Assembly (NCBI GenBank): GCA_022376925.1
Contig: JAIOJX010000032.1
Location: 102,168,794 to 102,232,793 of the forward strand
Source of the DNA: Tragulus kanchil
Taxonomy: Eukaryota > Chordata > Mammalia > Artiodactyla > Tragulidae
DNA: 64,000 nucleotides
Direction: 5' to 3'
Shown here: positions 48,660 to 62,233 of the stretch, piece after piece
Layout of the letters: every line of letters starts with the position of its first letter
How positions within the stretch are numbered: position 1 is the first letter of the stretch
Notes under the pieces: model-generated
What the model saw: the letters and a program-made list of their open reading frames with translations, nothing else
Told to the model about the DNA's origin: nothing
The model's database searches: none
Made by a program: the position numbers and the translations under genes

Positions 48660-49070
48660 GAGGACAAATGTTCTCTTCCCACTGTATCCCAGTGCCACAA
48701 CAAGTAAGGGTCTGGTGACTTCCTGAATGAATTTCTTCTTTGACCCTACTAAACAGTTTTGTGACAACTATTCATATTACAAAAAAGACATCGTTTGCCC
48801 TAAGGCAAACCAAAGTTTACAGAGTGAGACTAATACAGACCCCAAAGCTTTGATTTCTCGTTAGACTGCTTAAAATCACCAGGTTTTGGTGGATCAGGGT
48901 AGAGCCTCTAAAACCCATTGTTGGACTGTTTTGGAAATGTGGGCTCACACAAATCATATCAGCTTTAAAATATCTGTACAGGATACTGTGGGGACACTGA
49001 CAGAAATGGAGCTACTATTCTTTCAGCCTCAAACACAGTTAAATGAACCTCAGATTAAAATCTCAAATGG
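48660..49070. other. Unclassified sequence
   Basis: Short frames only. Ends at the SINE target site. Confidence 0.4.
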
Positions 49071-49370
49071 GGCCTTCCCTGGTGGTCCAGTGGGTAAGGA
49101 CACCGCCTTGCAGTGCAAGGGGCGCCAGTTCAATCCCTGGCCTGGGAAGATCCCATGTGCCGCGGAGCGGCTGGACCGATGTGTCCAATTACCGAGCCAG
49201 AGCTCTGGAGCGCATGCGCCCATGGCCGGTGCTCTGCAACAACAGAGGCCAGTGCGATGGGAGGCCCACACGGGCCAAAGAACAAGATGGATGAAAAACG
49301 ATAAATGAAAGACCAATGGAAGTGGCCCGCCCGCCCCCTCCCTCCCCAACCCGCCCCCACCCACCAAAAA
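49071..49370 (+). mobile_element. CHR-type tRNA-derived SINE, full length
   Basis: Full head with B-box-like GTTCAATCCC (one change), body and C-rich tail. Perfect 14-bp target-site duplication AAAATCTCAAATGG at 49057-49070 and 49371-49384. Not duplicated, so it is a clean reference copy for the family. Confidence 0.92.
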
Positions 49371-49384
49371 AAAATCTCAAATGG

Positions 49385-50637
49385 CTGTTTTCTTAGTTTC
49401 TTTAAACCTTTTTTTTTTTTTCTTTTTGGCATGTCAATGACTAATAATTGACAGTAAATTTTGAGTTTATACTAGCTTATACATGATTACAATGGACAAG
49501 TAGTTTTCCCAAACCCTGGGGCCCTTTGGAAAATTAAATAACCTGCATATGGAAGGAATAAGCAGACAGAGGGACCCTTACCTACCTGCATCCTCTAGCT
49601 GCTGAAATTGTGTTTTGATAAGATAAGAGGAAACAGGCAAGAAGGAACTGGTAGGCTCCTGGATCCTGAAAACTAAAATTCTTGTTGCTGTAAAAACTAT
49701 ACTGGATAGGTCAGCCAAGCCTGAATAACCATTACAGGATTGCTCAAGTATGCCCTAACCTAAATTTTTAATCTCTATCCTATCCCTTTTTCTGACTGTC
49801 CTGTATCCCCCATCATTACCTTAGAAACCATGCATTCCAGACACTCCAGAAAAATCCCAGTTTCAATTGTTTTGTCCTAGTAGCATCACAATTTCTGACA
49901 TTCTCATCACATGAGGTGTTCTATTTTTGCCTTCAACAGAATGGCCCCTAGAATCACACACCATATGGGAGTTGCAGACCCAAAAGTTGATGAAAGTCAG
50001 CAACTAGCAGAAAGGATTAAAACCAACCCAATACACTAGGGCAGTTGTTACTAAAGGCCCAGTTAATTGTTGCCAGAAGGAGACAAGCCTGTTTTTTTTA
50101 AAGCTCTTCTGATCTTTTAAAATTCTGATCACAAGATTTTCATTGAAATATCCTATTAAAAATGTTTACAACTAACTTGACTTGAAAAACTGCGACCAAG
50201 CCAAGAAAGACAAAAATACACGGAAGTTCATTTGTTTGTAGACTCATTGGGTAGCACTTGTCAGATTACTTCAGTCTTTGCCTAAACTTTATATTTTATC
50301 CCTGTCTATCCATGGGTACTCCCACATAGCTGGTAATATTCTCAGTAGTATGCCAGGTATTCCCAGTAAGGAACCCCTAGCAGAGGAGATATACACTGCA
50401 GGGTCACACAGGATGTCTCCTACAAAAAGGTCACTTCTTCAATGGAGGGAAATGCAAACCACCTACAAACTTAGAAAGGAAAACAAGTTAGGCAAAATGA
50501 AGTGACAGAGGAACAAGTTCCAAATGAGGGAAAAAGATAAACCCCAAACTCAGAAGAATAGGCACATGGAGTGAAAAGCTAGATTTTAGTAAAGAGTTAG
50601 AAAACACAGAGAATAATTGGAGACGAAGAATACAATG
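49385..50637. other. Unclassified sequence, probably old L1 in part
   Basis: A-rich plus-strand text from about 50380 on. No motif strong enough to name. 49665-50797 is duplicated as D17. Confidence 0.35.
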
Positions 50638-51937
50638 TTTATGTTGTTCAATCACTGTTGTGTCTGACTTGTGACCCCATAGCCTGAAGTATGCCAGGCT
50701 TCCCTATTCTTCACTATCTCCTGGAGTTTGTTCAAACTCATGTCCATTGAGTCAGTGATGGCATACAACCACCTCATCCTCTGGGCCTTCAATCTTTACA
50801 ACCACTCCTGAAACTAAATTTTTTAAAACTATACTGGATAGGTCAGAATAACCATTACAGGTTTGCTCAAGTATGCCCTAACCTAAATTTTTAATCTCTA
50901 TCCTATCCCTTTTTCTGACTGTCCTGTATCCCCCATCATTACCTTAGAAACCATGCATTCCAGACACTCCAGAAAAATCCCAGTTTCAATTGTTTTGTCC
51001 TAGTAGCATCACAATTTCTGACATTCTCATCACATGAGGTGTTCTATTTTTGCCTTCAACAGAATGGCCCCTAGAATCACACACCATATGGGAGTTGCAG
51101 ACCCAAAAGTTGATGAAAGTCAGCAACTAGCAGAAAGGATTAAAACCAACCCAATACACTAGGGCAGTTGTTACTAAAGGCCCAGTTAATTGTTGCCAGA
51201 AGGAGACAAGCCTGTTTTTTTTAAAGCTCTTCTGATCTTTTAAAATTCTGATCACAAGATTTTCATTGAAATATCCTATTAAAAATGTTTACAACTAACT
51301 TGACTTGAAAAACTGCGACCAAGCCAAGAAAGACAAAAATACACGGAAGTTCATTTGTTTGTAGACTCATTGGGTAGCACTTGTCAGATTACTTCAGTCT
51401 TTGCCTAAACTTTATATTTTATCCCTGTCTATCCATGGGTACTCCCACATAGCTGGTAATATTCTCAGTAGTATGCCAGGTATTCCCAGTAAGGAACCCC
51501 TAGCAGAGGAGATATACACTGCAGGGTCACACAGGATGTCTCCTACAAAAAGGTCACTTCTTCAATGGAGGGAAATGCAAACCACCTACAAACTTAGAAA
51601 GGAAAACAAGTTAGGCAAAATGAAGTGACAGAGGAACAAGTTCCAAATGAGGGAAAAAGATAAACCCCAAACTCAGAAGAATAGGCACATGGAGTGAAAA
51701 GCTAGATTTTAGTAAAGAGTTAGAAAACACAGAGAATAATTGGAGACGAAGAATACAATGTTTATGTTGTTCAATCACTGTTGTGTCTGACTTGTGACCC
51801 CATAGCCTGAAGTATGCCAGGCTTCCCTATTCTTCACTATCTCCTGGAGTTTGTTCAAACTCATGTCCATTGAGTCAGTGATGGCATACAACCACCTCAT
51901 CCTCTGGCACGCCCTTCTCATCCTGCCTTCAATCTTT
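49665..51937. repeat. Tandem duplication D17, period about 1123
   Basis: 49665-50797 recurs from about 50806 to 51937. Both sides of the junction are degraded. The first copy loses about 20 bp of BovB near 50784, and the second copy loses about 10 bp in each of two places before 50846. Confidence 0.92.
50638..50797 (-). mobile_element. BovB-tail fragment
   Basis: Antisense BovB 3' end: GTTGTTCAATCACTGTTGTG and CATGTCCATTGAGTCAGTGA. Shortened by the D17 junction. The fuller version is 51765-51975. Confidence 0.85.
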
Positions 51938-51975
51938 CCCAGCATTGGGATCTTTTCCAATGAGTCAGCTCTTTA
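51765..51975 (-). mobile_element. BovB-tail fragment (fullest copy)
   Basis: Same insertion as 50638-50797, here complete to TTTCCAATGAGTCAGCTCTT. The minus frame 51960-51775 has RMRRACQRMRWLYAITDSMD, a late BovB ORF segment. Another D18 twin is 52921-53131. Confidence 0.87.
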
Positions 51976-53826
51976 GATTTACTCACATTTGAGAGACATC
52001 AAAAGCTTTATAGACAAGTCAGAGCTAAGAATTCAGCATCACCAAATCAACTTTACAGAAATGTTTAAAGAGACTTTTAAATAAAAAAGAAAAATCCATA
52101 ACTAAAATATGAAAATTACCAAAGGAAAACTCTCACCAGTAGAGGCAAATAAACAGTAAAGGTGAAAAATCAACCACATGCAGTTAATAGGAAGGTTAAA
52201 GGAATAGTAAAATCATCCATATACAATAAGCAGTTGAGGGATATACACAAAAATTATATGTAAAATATGTCAAAATCATGGGAGAAGAAAGTACAAATGC
52301 GTGGTTGTTATAATGCACTTGAAGTTAAGAGATCAGCAGCTTAAATGTGTGTATGTATATAGCCTGCTATATAAAAACCTCATGGTAACCACAAACCAAA
52401 AGTCTGTAATAGATATACACACAAGCCCCGGGAGTGGGCATGAACGCTATTGCCATCACAGGCTCCAGAGGCAGGTGTGGGCCCTGCTGCTGCTGAGAGG
52501 TCTGTGAGCATGCATCAACTGCTGCCCCTACCATCCTGGGTGTATGCATAGCCTGCTGCTACCACTAAGACAACAACATGGAGATTAAACAACATGCTAC
52601 TAAAAAATCAATATGTTAATGAGGAAATAAAGGAAATTAAAAATTCCTTAGACCAAGTACAATAAAAAAAAATACACTGCAGGGTCACACAGGATGTCTC
52701 CTACAAAAGGTCACTTCTTCAATGGAGGAAATGCAAACCACCTACAAACTTAGAAAGGAAAACAAGTTAGGCAAAATGAAGTGACAGAGGAACAAGTTCC
52801 AAATGAGGGAAAAAGATAAACCCCAAACTCAGAAGAATAGGCACATGGAGTGAAAAGCTAGATTTTAGTAAAGAGTTAGAAAACACAGAGAATAATTGGA
52901 GACGAAGAATACAATGTTTATGTTGTTCAATCACTGTTGTGTCTGACTTGTGACCCCATAGCCTGAAGTATGCCAGGCTTCCCTATTCTTCACTATCTCC
53001 TGGAGTTTGTTCAAACTCATGTCCATTGAGTCAGTGATGGCATACAACCACCTCATCCTCTGGCACGCCCTTCTCATCCTGCCTTCAATCTTTCCCAGCA
53101 TTGGGATCTTTTCCAATGAGTCAGCTCTTTAGATTTACTCACATTTGAGAGACATCAAAAGCTTTATAGACAAGTCAGAGCTAAGAATTCAGCATCACCA
53201 AATCAACTTTACAGAAATGTTTAAAGAGACTTTTAAATAAAAAAGAAAAATCCATAACTAAAATATGAAAATTACCAAAGGAAAACTCTCACCAGTAGAG
53301 GCAAATAAACAGTAAAGGTGAAAAATCAACCACATGCAGTTAATAGGAAGGTTAAAGGAATAGTAAAATCATCCATATACAATAAGCAGTTGAGGGATAT
53401 ACACAAAAATTATATGTAAAATATGTCAAAATCATGGGAGAAGAAAGTACAAATGCGTGGTTGTTATAATGCACTTGAAGTTAAGAGATCAGCAGCTTAA
53501 ATGTGTGTATGTATATAGCCTGCTATATAAAAACCTCATGGTAACCACAAACCAAAAGTCTGTAATAGATATACACACAAGCCCCGGGAGTGGGCATGAA
53601 CGCTATTGCCATCACAGGCTCCAGAGGCAGGTGTGGGCCCTGCTGCTGCTGAGAGGTCTGTGAGCATGCATCAACTGCTGCCCCTACCATCCTGGGTGTA
53701 TGCATAGCCTGCTGCTACCACTAAGACAACAACATGGAGATTAAACAACATGCTACTAAAAAATCAATATGTTAATGAGGAAATAAAGGAAATTAAAAAT
53801 TCCTTAGACCAAGTACAATAAAAAAA
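51976..53826 (+). mobile_element. Old L1 internal sequence, probable
   Basis: Blocks such as AAAAACCTCATGGTAACCAC and GAGGAAATAAAGGAAATTAA match old mammalian L1 text by memory. Frames are short. 52672-53832 is the D18 duplicate. Confidence 0.5.
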
Positions 53827-54581
53827 AAAAATACAAAATCTATAGGATGCAATGAAAGCAGTTCTGATGGAAGTTCATATCAACAAAGTTCTTCCTCTAA
53901 AACCAAAAGTCTCAAACAACCTAACCTACCACCTAAAAAAATTTGAAAAGGAACAACAAACAAAACCTAAATCTGGCAGAAGGAAATAAATAATAAAGAT
54001 TAAAAAAACAAATGAATAAAACCAATAGCTGGCCCTTTGAAAGGATAAATAAAATTGATGAGCCTCTGGCCAGGCTCATGAAGAAGAAAAGAGAACCAGA
54101 TAAACAAATGAATTCAGCAAGGTAGCAGGATACAAGATTAATATACAGAAATTGGTTGCACTTATTTATAATAACAATGAAATAGCAAAAGAGAAATGTA
54201 AAAAAAATACCTTTTAAAATCAACTGAAAGATAGAAAATACTTAGGAATAACCATGATCAAAGAACAGAAAGACATGTTGAAAACTATAATAAAGGAAAT
54301 TAAAGGTGATTCAAAGAAATTAAAAGATATTCCATGCTCTTGGATTGAAGAATATAGTTAATGTGTTCATGTTACCCAGATTAAATGTGATTCCTATCAG
54401 ATTATCCATTACATTTTTCATAGAACTAGAACAAATAATTCTAAAATATATACAGAATGATAAAAGTTCTAGAACTTCCAAAACAATCCTGTGGGGAAAA
54501 AAAGAGCAGGAGGAGTAACTCACCCAGACTTCAGATAATAATACACAGTTCTGGTAATTAAAACAGTATGATATTGGCACA

Positions 54582-56726
54582 AAACAGATATGAATCAATA
54601 GAGAGTCCAGAAGTAAACTCACATATCTATGGTCCGTTAATTTTTAACAAAGGTGGCAGGAATATAAAATGGAAAAATGACAGTCTCGTCACCAAATGAG
54701 GCTGCAAATTTTGGACAACTACGTGAAAATCAATAAAGTTAGAACACACCCTCACACCATGCACAGAAATAAACTCAAAATGACTTAAAAACAAAAATAT
54801 AACAAGGCACCATAAAACCCTAGAAGAGATCACAGGCAAAACATTTCTCTGACATAAATCATAGCAATGTTTTCTTAGGTCAGTTTTCCAAAGAAATAGA
54901 TACTTAAAAACAGAAACAGATGATTTAAGCAGCTTTTGCACAGCAAAGTAAATAATAAACAAAACAAAAATACAGTCTATAGAATCAGAAAATATTTGCA
55001 AACAACATGGCCAACGGGGGCTTAACTTCCAAAATATAAACTCAGCTCATATTAACACAACAACAAAAACAACAACCCAATCAAAGAAGACTAAATACAC
55101 ATTTCTCCAAAGATGAAATGGCCAAAGGTTACATGAAAAGATGTGTAGTAACTCTGATTATTAGAGAAATGCAAATAAAAATTGCAGTAAGGTATTGCCT
55201 TGCACTGGTGATAGTGGCCATCATTTAAACATCCAAAATACAGAAAATCCCCATTGGCTATGTTACATATGGTAATCTAAGTGTCCAGGTTACTTTGTTG
55301 TTTTCTGCCAAATATCAAATAAATCAACCATAGGTATAGATTTGCCGCCTCTCTCTTGAACCTCCCTCCCATCTCCTTACCCATCCTACGCATCCAGGTT
55401 GTTACAGAGCCTCTGTTTGAGTTTGCTGAGTCACACAGCAAAGTTCTGTAAAGCAATTCTCCTTCAATTAAAAAATAAACAAATTAAAAAACAAAGTACA
55501 CAAATAATAAATGCTGGAGAGATTGTAGAGAAAGGGGAACCCTCTTACATTATTGGTGGGAAAGTAAGTTAATGCAGCCACTGTAGAAAACAGTATGTAT
55601 ATCCCTTAGAAAATAAAAACAGAACTAAAAATTAAGGTCCAAAGAAGGGGTAACCCCCTAAAAACATTTATCTATGGCAAACAGATATGAATCAATAGAG
55701 AGTCCAGAAGTAAACTCACATATCTATGGTCCGTTAATTTTTAACAAAGGTGGCAGGAATATAAAATGGAAAAATGACAGTCTCGTCACCAAATGAGGCT
55801 GCAAATTTTGGACAACTACGTGAAAATCAATAAAGTTAGAACACACCCTCACACCATGCACAGAAATAAACTCAAAATGACTTAAAAACAAAAATATAAC
55901 AAGGCACCATAAAACCCTAGAAGAGATCACAGGCAAAACATTTCTCTGACATAAATCATAGCAATGTTTTCTTAGGTCAGTTTTCCAAAGAAATAGATAC
56001 TTAAAAACAGAAACAGATGATTTAAGCAGCTTTTGCACAGCAAAGTAAATAATAAACAAAACAAAAATACAGTCTATAGAATCAGAAAATATTTGCAAAC
56101 AACATGGCCAACGGGGCTTAACTTCCAAAATATAAACTCAGCTCATATTAACACAACAACAAAAACAACAACCCAATCAAAGAAGACTAAATACACATTT
56201 CTCCAAAGATGAAATGGCCAAAGGTTACATGAAAAGATGTGTAGTAACTCTGATTATTAGAGAAATGCAAATAAAAATTGCAGTAAGGTATTGCCTTGCA
56301 CTGGTGATAGTGGCCATCATTTAAACATCCAAAATACAGAAAATCCCCATTGGCTATGTTACATATGGTAATCTAAGTGTCCAGGTTACTTTGTTGTTTT
56401 CTGCCAAATATCAAATAAATCAACCATAGGTATAGATTTGCCGCCTCTCTCTTGAACCTCCCTCCCATCTCCTTACCCATCCCTCGCATCCAGGTTGTTA
56501 CAGAGCCTCTGTTTGAGTTTGCTGAGTCACACAGCAAAGTTCTGTAAAGCAATTCTCCTTCAATTAAAAAATAAACAAATTAAAAAACAAAGTACACAAA
56601 TAATAAATGCTGGAGAGATTGTAGAGAAAGGGGAACCCTCTTACATTATTGGTGGGAAAGTAAGTTAATGCAGCCACTGTAGAAAACAGTATGTATATCC
56701 CTTAGAAAATAAAAACAGAAACTAAC
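54582..56726. repeat. Tandem duplication D19, period 1097
   Basis: 54582-55629 recurs at 55679-56726, separated by 49 unmatched bases (55630-55678). Minor differences are one G near 55017/56113 and one base near 55388/56483. The unit is internal L1. Confidence 0.93.
55253..55495 (-). mobile_element. Insert resembling antisense L1 3' UTR
   Basis: Interrupts the plus-strand L1 between CATTTAAACATCC and AAATGCTGGAGAGATTG. Contains CTCTTGAACCTCCCTCCCAT and GAGTCACACAGCAAAGTTCT, typical of L1 3' UTR in antisense, then an A-rich tail. It could be a nested insertion or an inversion. Copies at 56349-56591 and 57485-57727 come from D19 and D20. Confidence 0.45.
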
Positions 56727-58622
56727 AACATTATAAAGCAACAATATTCCAATAAAAATTTAAAAAAGAAAACAAAATAGAATTACCATATGGTTTAGCA
56801 GTCCCACTTCTGGGCATACATCTGGATAAAACTAAAATTCATAAAGATACATGCTCCCCTTTCCTTGTTCAGAGCAGCATCATTCCTAAGTCAAGAATGT
56901 GAACAACCTAAATATCCTAAATATTCTTCTTGACAGAAGAATGTAAAGATGTGGTAGATATGTACAATGGATTACTATCTTGTCATAAAAAATAACACAA
57001 TAGTGCTGTTTGAAGCAACATAGATGCAACTAGAGATTATTACACTAAGTGTAGTGAGTCAGAAAGAGAAATACAAATACTATATGATCTCACTTATATG
57101 TGGAATCTGAAATATGCATAAATGAACCTATGAAACAGAAACAGACCCACAGACATAGAGTACAGAGTTGTGGGTGCCAAAAGGGCGGGTTGGTGGGGGA
57201 GGAAGGAACTGGGAGTCTGGGGTTAGTAGATACAAATTATTACATCTGTAATTGATAAACAGGGTCCTATTGTATGGCAAAGGAAACTATATTCAATATT
57301 CTTGGATAAACCATAAAGGAATATGAAAAGAATCTCTGTATATATATATATATATATATAATCAAGTCACTATTTTACAAAAGGAATTAATACATTATAA
57401 ATAAATAATATTTCAATAAAAATAAATTAAAAGACAAATCTAACACTAAAAAAGTTATCAAATCATAAGGGAGCAAAAGAAGAAATTGGCTATGTTACAT
57501 ATGGTAATCTAAGTGTCCAGGTTACTTTGTTGTTTTCTGCCAAATATCAAATAAATCAACCATAGGTATAGATTTGCCGCCTCTCTCTTGAACCTCCCTC
57601 CCATCTCCTTACCCATCCTACGCATCCAGGTTGTTACAGAGCCTCTGTTTGAGTTTGCTGAGTCACACAGCAAAGTTCTGTAAAGCAATTCTCCTTCAAT
57701 TAAAAAATAAACAAATTAAAAAACAAAGTACACAAATAATAAATGCTGGAGAGATTGTAGAGAAAGGGGAACCCTCTTACATTATTGGTGGGAAAGTAAG
57801 TTAATGCAGCCACTGTAGAAAACAGTATGTATATCCCTTAGAAAATAAAAACAGAAACTAACAACATTATAAAGCAACAATATTCCAATAAAAATTTAAA
57901 AAAGAAAACAAAATAGAATTACCATATGGTTTAGCAGTCCCACTTCTGGGCATACATCTGGATAAAACTAAAATTCATAAAGATACATGCTCCCCTTTCC
58001 TTGTTCAGAGCAGCATCATTCCTAAGTCAAGAATGTGAACAACCTAAATATCCTAAATATTCTTCTTGACAGAAGAATGTAAAGATGTGGTAGATATGTA
58101 CAATGGATTACTATCTTGTCATAAAAAATAACACAATAGTGCTGTTTGAAGCAACATAGATGCAACTAGAGATTATTACACTAAGTGTAGTGAGTCAGAA
58201 AGAGAAATACAAATACTATATGATCTCACTTATATGTGGAATCTGAAATATGCATAAATGAACCTATGAAACAGAAACAGACCCACAGACATAGAGTACA
58301 GAGTTGTGGATGCCAAGAGGGGTGGTTAGTGGGAGAGGCATGAACTGGGAGTCTGGGGTTAGTAGATACAAATTATTACATCTGTAATTGATAAACAGGG
58401 TCCTATTGTATGGCAAAGGAAACTATATTCAATATTCTTGGATAAACCATAAAGGAATATGAAAAGAATCTCTGTATATATATATATATATATATATAAT
58501 CAAGTCACTGTTTTACAAAAGGAATTAATACATTATAAATAAATAATATTTCAATAAAAATAAATTAAAAGACAAATCTAACACTAAAAAAGTTATCAAA
58601 TCATAAGGGAGCAAAAGAAGAA
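56349..58622. repeat. Tandem duplication D20, period 1136, clean junction
   Basis: 56349-57484 recurs at 57485-58622. Copies match except for about nine substitutions within 43 bp of the L1 3' end (57171-57213 against 58307-58350) and AT-run length. 56349-56726 is shared with D19 and so present three times. Confidence 0.93.
57339..57361. repeat. (TA)n microsatellite
   Basis: About 23 bp. The D20 twin at 58475-58499 is about two bases longer. Confidence 0.9.
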
Positions 58623-59229
58623 AGGGACTACAAAAATAATCCCTTGAAAGTAACAAAAAGGCAAATAAGAACATATGTATCAATATTTAATTATAAATAG
58701 ATTAAATGCTTCAATCAAAAGACAGAGTGGCTGAAAGAATACTAAAGCAAGACCAGTGTATAAGATGCCTACAAGAGATTCAGGCTGTCTGTATTTAGAT
58801 CTAAAATGAAAGTGAGGGACAGAAAAAATGTATTCTGTGTAAATGGGAATCAAAAGAAAGCCAGAAGAGCAAAATTTATATCAGACAAAATAGATGTTAA
58901 GATAAAGACTGTTTAAAAGGAACAAAGAAGGGCATTTTATGATTTTATAATGATCTTCTCCAACAAGAAGAAATAACAATTTTAAATATTTATACACTCA
59001 TAGGAACACCTAAATAATAAAGCAAATATTTACAAGCCATTAAAAGAGAAACTGAAAATTACACAATAATAGTGGAGGACTTTAAAACCTCACCTAGATC
59101 AATGGATGGATTATATATACAGAAAATCAACAAGAAGACATTGGTGCTAAATGCCACATTAGGCTAGATGGAAATAATATAGATATATACACATATATAT
59201 GTCATATACATATAAACATATATTTATAT

Positions 59230-59290
59230 ACAGATACATGTGTATGATATGTGTGTGTATATATATATATATATAGTCCTCAAATATATG

Positions 59291-59332
<42 letters not shown>

Positions 59333-59339
59333 TATATAA
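59230..59339. repeat. (TA)n microsatellite cluster
   Basis: TA-rich runs at about 59256-59275, 59290-59312 and 59313-59339, with short GTGTG and GTATA interruptions. Apparent plus and minus frames here are translations of the repeat. Confidence 0.9.
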
Positions 59340-59530
59340 AACCTACCATCAACAGAATACATATTCTTTTCAAGTGTACATTCTCCAGGATAAATCACGT
59401 ATCACATAATAGGCCACAATATAAACTTTGGTATATTTAAGAAAATTGAAATCATATCAAGCATCTTTCCTGACACCACAATACTATGGGATTACAAATC
59501 AACTACAAGAAAAAAAATCAAAAAAAAAAA

Positions 59531-61613
59531 AAAAGAATAGATTTGAAATAGCATTCTACTAAACAACAAATGGCTTACTGAAGAAATCAAAGAGTAAATA
59601 AAAAAAAAAAAAACCCTGGAGACAAAATAAAGTGAAAACAGTAATCCCAAAATAAAATGAAAACAAAACCTATGGGATGCCGCAAAAGCAGTGTTAAGTG
59701 GAAATTTTATAGTAATACAAGCTTACCTCAGGAAATAAGAAAAATCTCAAACAGAATAACCTCATACCTAAAGAAACTAAAAGGAGAACTAAAAACACCC
59801 AAACTTAGAAGAAATTATAAATATCGGATGATTAAAAAAGATCAATGAAACTAAGAGTTGAAAAGAAACAAAATGGATAAACCTTTAGCCAGACTCAAGA
59901 AAAAACATTAATAAAATCATAAATATAAACAAAGTTACAATCTTTTGAATTCCTATGGTTTCAGAAAGATTACTACAAAAAACATATGCCAGTAAAACTC
60001 ACACCCTAGAAGAAATGGACAAATTCTTAGAAGTGTACAATTACCCAAGACTGAACCAGGAAGAAATAGAACATACAAACATCAATTATCAAATAATGAA
60101 ATTAAATCAGTCATCATCACCACCTTCAACTCCTAACAAACAAAACTTCAAGACCAGATAGCAACACATGTGAATTCTACCAGACAGTTATGAAAAAAAC
60201 TACCCAATTTAAAAAATAGAAGAACTGAATGGACACTTTCCAAAGAAGACACACAGATGGCCAACAGGCGCATGAAAAGATGTTCAATACTGCCTATCAC
60301 AAGCGGAAAGCAAATTAAAATTACAGTGAAATACCACCTCACACTTGTCACAATGGCTATCATCAAAAAAGACCTCAAATAACAAATGTTGACAAAGATG
60401 TGGAGGAAATGAAACCTTGCTACATTGCTGGTAGGGATGCAAACTGGTGCAGCTACCATGGAAAATAATATGGAGATGTCTCAAAAGACTAAAAATGGAA
60501 CTACCATATTATCCAATAATTCCACTCTTGGCTACATGCCTGAAGGAAAGAAAAGGCTAGTTTGAAAAATAAAAGAATAGATTTGAAATAGCATTCTACT
60601 AAACAACAAATGGCTTACTGAAGAAATCAAAGAGTAAATAAAAAAAAAAAAAACCCTGGAGACAAAATAAAGTGAAAACAGTAATCCCAAAATAAAATGA
60701 AAACAAAACCTATGGGATGCCGCAAAAGCAGTGTTAAGTGGAAATTTTATAGTAATACAAGCTTACCTCAGGAAATAAGAAAAATCTCAAACAGAATAAC
60801 CTCATACCTAAAGAAACTAAAAGGAGAACTAAAAACACCCAAACTTAGAAGAAATTATAAATATCGGATGATTAAAAAAGATCAATGAAACTAAGAGTTG
60901 AAAAGAAACAAAATGGATAAACCTTTAGCCAGACTCAAGAAAAAACATTAATAAAATCATAAATATAAACAAAGTTACAATCTTTTGAATTCCTATGGTT
61001 TCAGAAAGATTACTACAAAAAACATATGCCAGTAAAACTCACACCCTAGAAGAAATGGACAAATTCTTAGAAGTGTACAATTACCCAAGACTGAACCAGG
61101 AAGAAATAGAACATACAAACATCAATTATCAAATAATGAAATTAAATCAGTCATCATCACCACCTTCAACTCCTAACAAACAAAACTTCAAGACCAGATA
61201 GCAACACATGTGAATTCTACCAGACAGTTATGAAAAAAACTACCCAATTTAAAAAATAGAAGAACTGAATGGACACTTTCCAAAGAAGACACACAGATGG
61301 CCAACAGGCGCATGAAAAGATGTTCAATACTGCCTATCACAAGCGGAAAGCAAATTAAAATTACAGTGAAATACCACCTCACACTTGTCACAATGGCTAT
61401 CATCAAAAAAGACCTCAAATAACAAATGTTGACAAAGATGTGGAGGAAATGAAACCTTGCTACATTGCTGGTAGGGATGCAAACTGGTGCAGCTACCATG
61501 GAAAATAATATGGAGATGTCTCAAAAGACTAAAAATGGAACTACCATATTATCCAATAATTCCACTCTTGGCTACATGCCTGAAGGAAAGAAAAAGGCTA
61601 GTTTGAAAAAATA
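59531..61613. repeat. Tandem duplication D21, period 1040
   Basis: 59531-60570 recurs at 60571-61613. The junction falls at an A-rich stretch. The first copy's end has lost one or two A residues compared with the second. This is the shortest period in the series. The content is L1 ORF2. Confidence 0.95.
59657..59848 (+). pseudogene. L1 ORF2 fragment
   Basis: 63 codons with a SSVKWKFYSN block and a LPQEIRKISNRITSYLKKLK stretch, matching the segment after the ORF2 endonuclease and before the RT core. 60697-60888 is the D21 twin. Truncated by stops. Confidence 0.8.
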
Positions 61614-61900
61614 AATGCGTCACAATTTTGATAGCAGCAATATTTATAATAGCCAAGGCATGGAAGCTACCTAAGTGTCCATCAACAGACAAAGGAATAA
61701 AGAATATGTGATATACATTCACATTTATCCATAAAAAATTTGCCATTTGCAGCAACATGGAGGGACTTGGAGAGTATATTATGCTTAGTGAAATAAGTCA
61801 TAGAAATAAAAATACAATGTCATCACTTATATGTAGAAGATAAAAAATAACCTAGAGAATACAACCAAATAGACTTCACATATATAAAAAAATAAACCAG

Positions 61901-62233
61901 GGCTTCCCCTAGTGGTCCAGTGGGTAAGGACACCGCCTTGCAGTGCAGGGGGCGCCGGTTCCATCCCTGGCTTGGGAAGATCCCACGTGCCACGGAGCAG
62001 CTAGACTAATGTGTCCAATTACCGAGCCGGAGCTCTGGAGCGCATGCGCCCAGATCCGGAGCTCTGCAACGACAGACACCACCGCGATGGGAGGCCCACA
62101 CGAGCCAAAGAACAAAGACGGATGAAAATAGAGAAATGAAAGACCAATAGAAGTGGCCCGCCTGCTCCCCTCCCTCCCCAACCCGACCTCCGCCCAAAAT
62201 AAACTTTAAAAAATAATAATAAAAATAAAAAAT
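61901..62233 (+). mobile_element. CHR-type tRNA-derived SINE
   Basis: Full-length family member with an AATAA-rich tail. The target-site duplication AAAAAAATAAACCAG (61886-61900) is repeated at 62234-62248. Inserted in the second L1. The twin 63065-63397 is the D22 copy. Confidence 0.9.

Larger units (their letters stand above)
51514..53832. repeat. Tandem duplication D18, period about 1157
   Basis: 51514-52671 recurs at 52672-53832. The junction sits in an A-run followed by ATAC, which is also present at the true end of the second copy. Two one-base indels lie near 52705 and 52729. It is chained to D17, so 50391-50797, 51514-51937 and the start of the second copy are three versions of one stretch. 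Confidence 0.94.
53827..57420 (+). mobile_element. L1 ORF2 to 3' end, plus strand (with D19 duplicate)
   Basis: Begins in ORF2 with ATAGGATGCAATGAAAGCAG, passes a degraded RT region, GAAATATTCCAATA-type late sequence and ends with GATCTCACTTATATGTGGAA and GGTCCTATTGTATGGCAA in the 3' UTR. Frames are short. D19 and D20 repeat 54582-55629 and 56349-57484. Confidence 0.8.

Noticed and set aside
59159..59440. Opposing Tyr/Ile-rich frames around 59159-59440
   Set aside because: They translate (TA)n microsatellite DNA.
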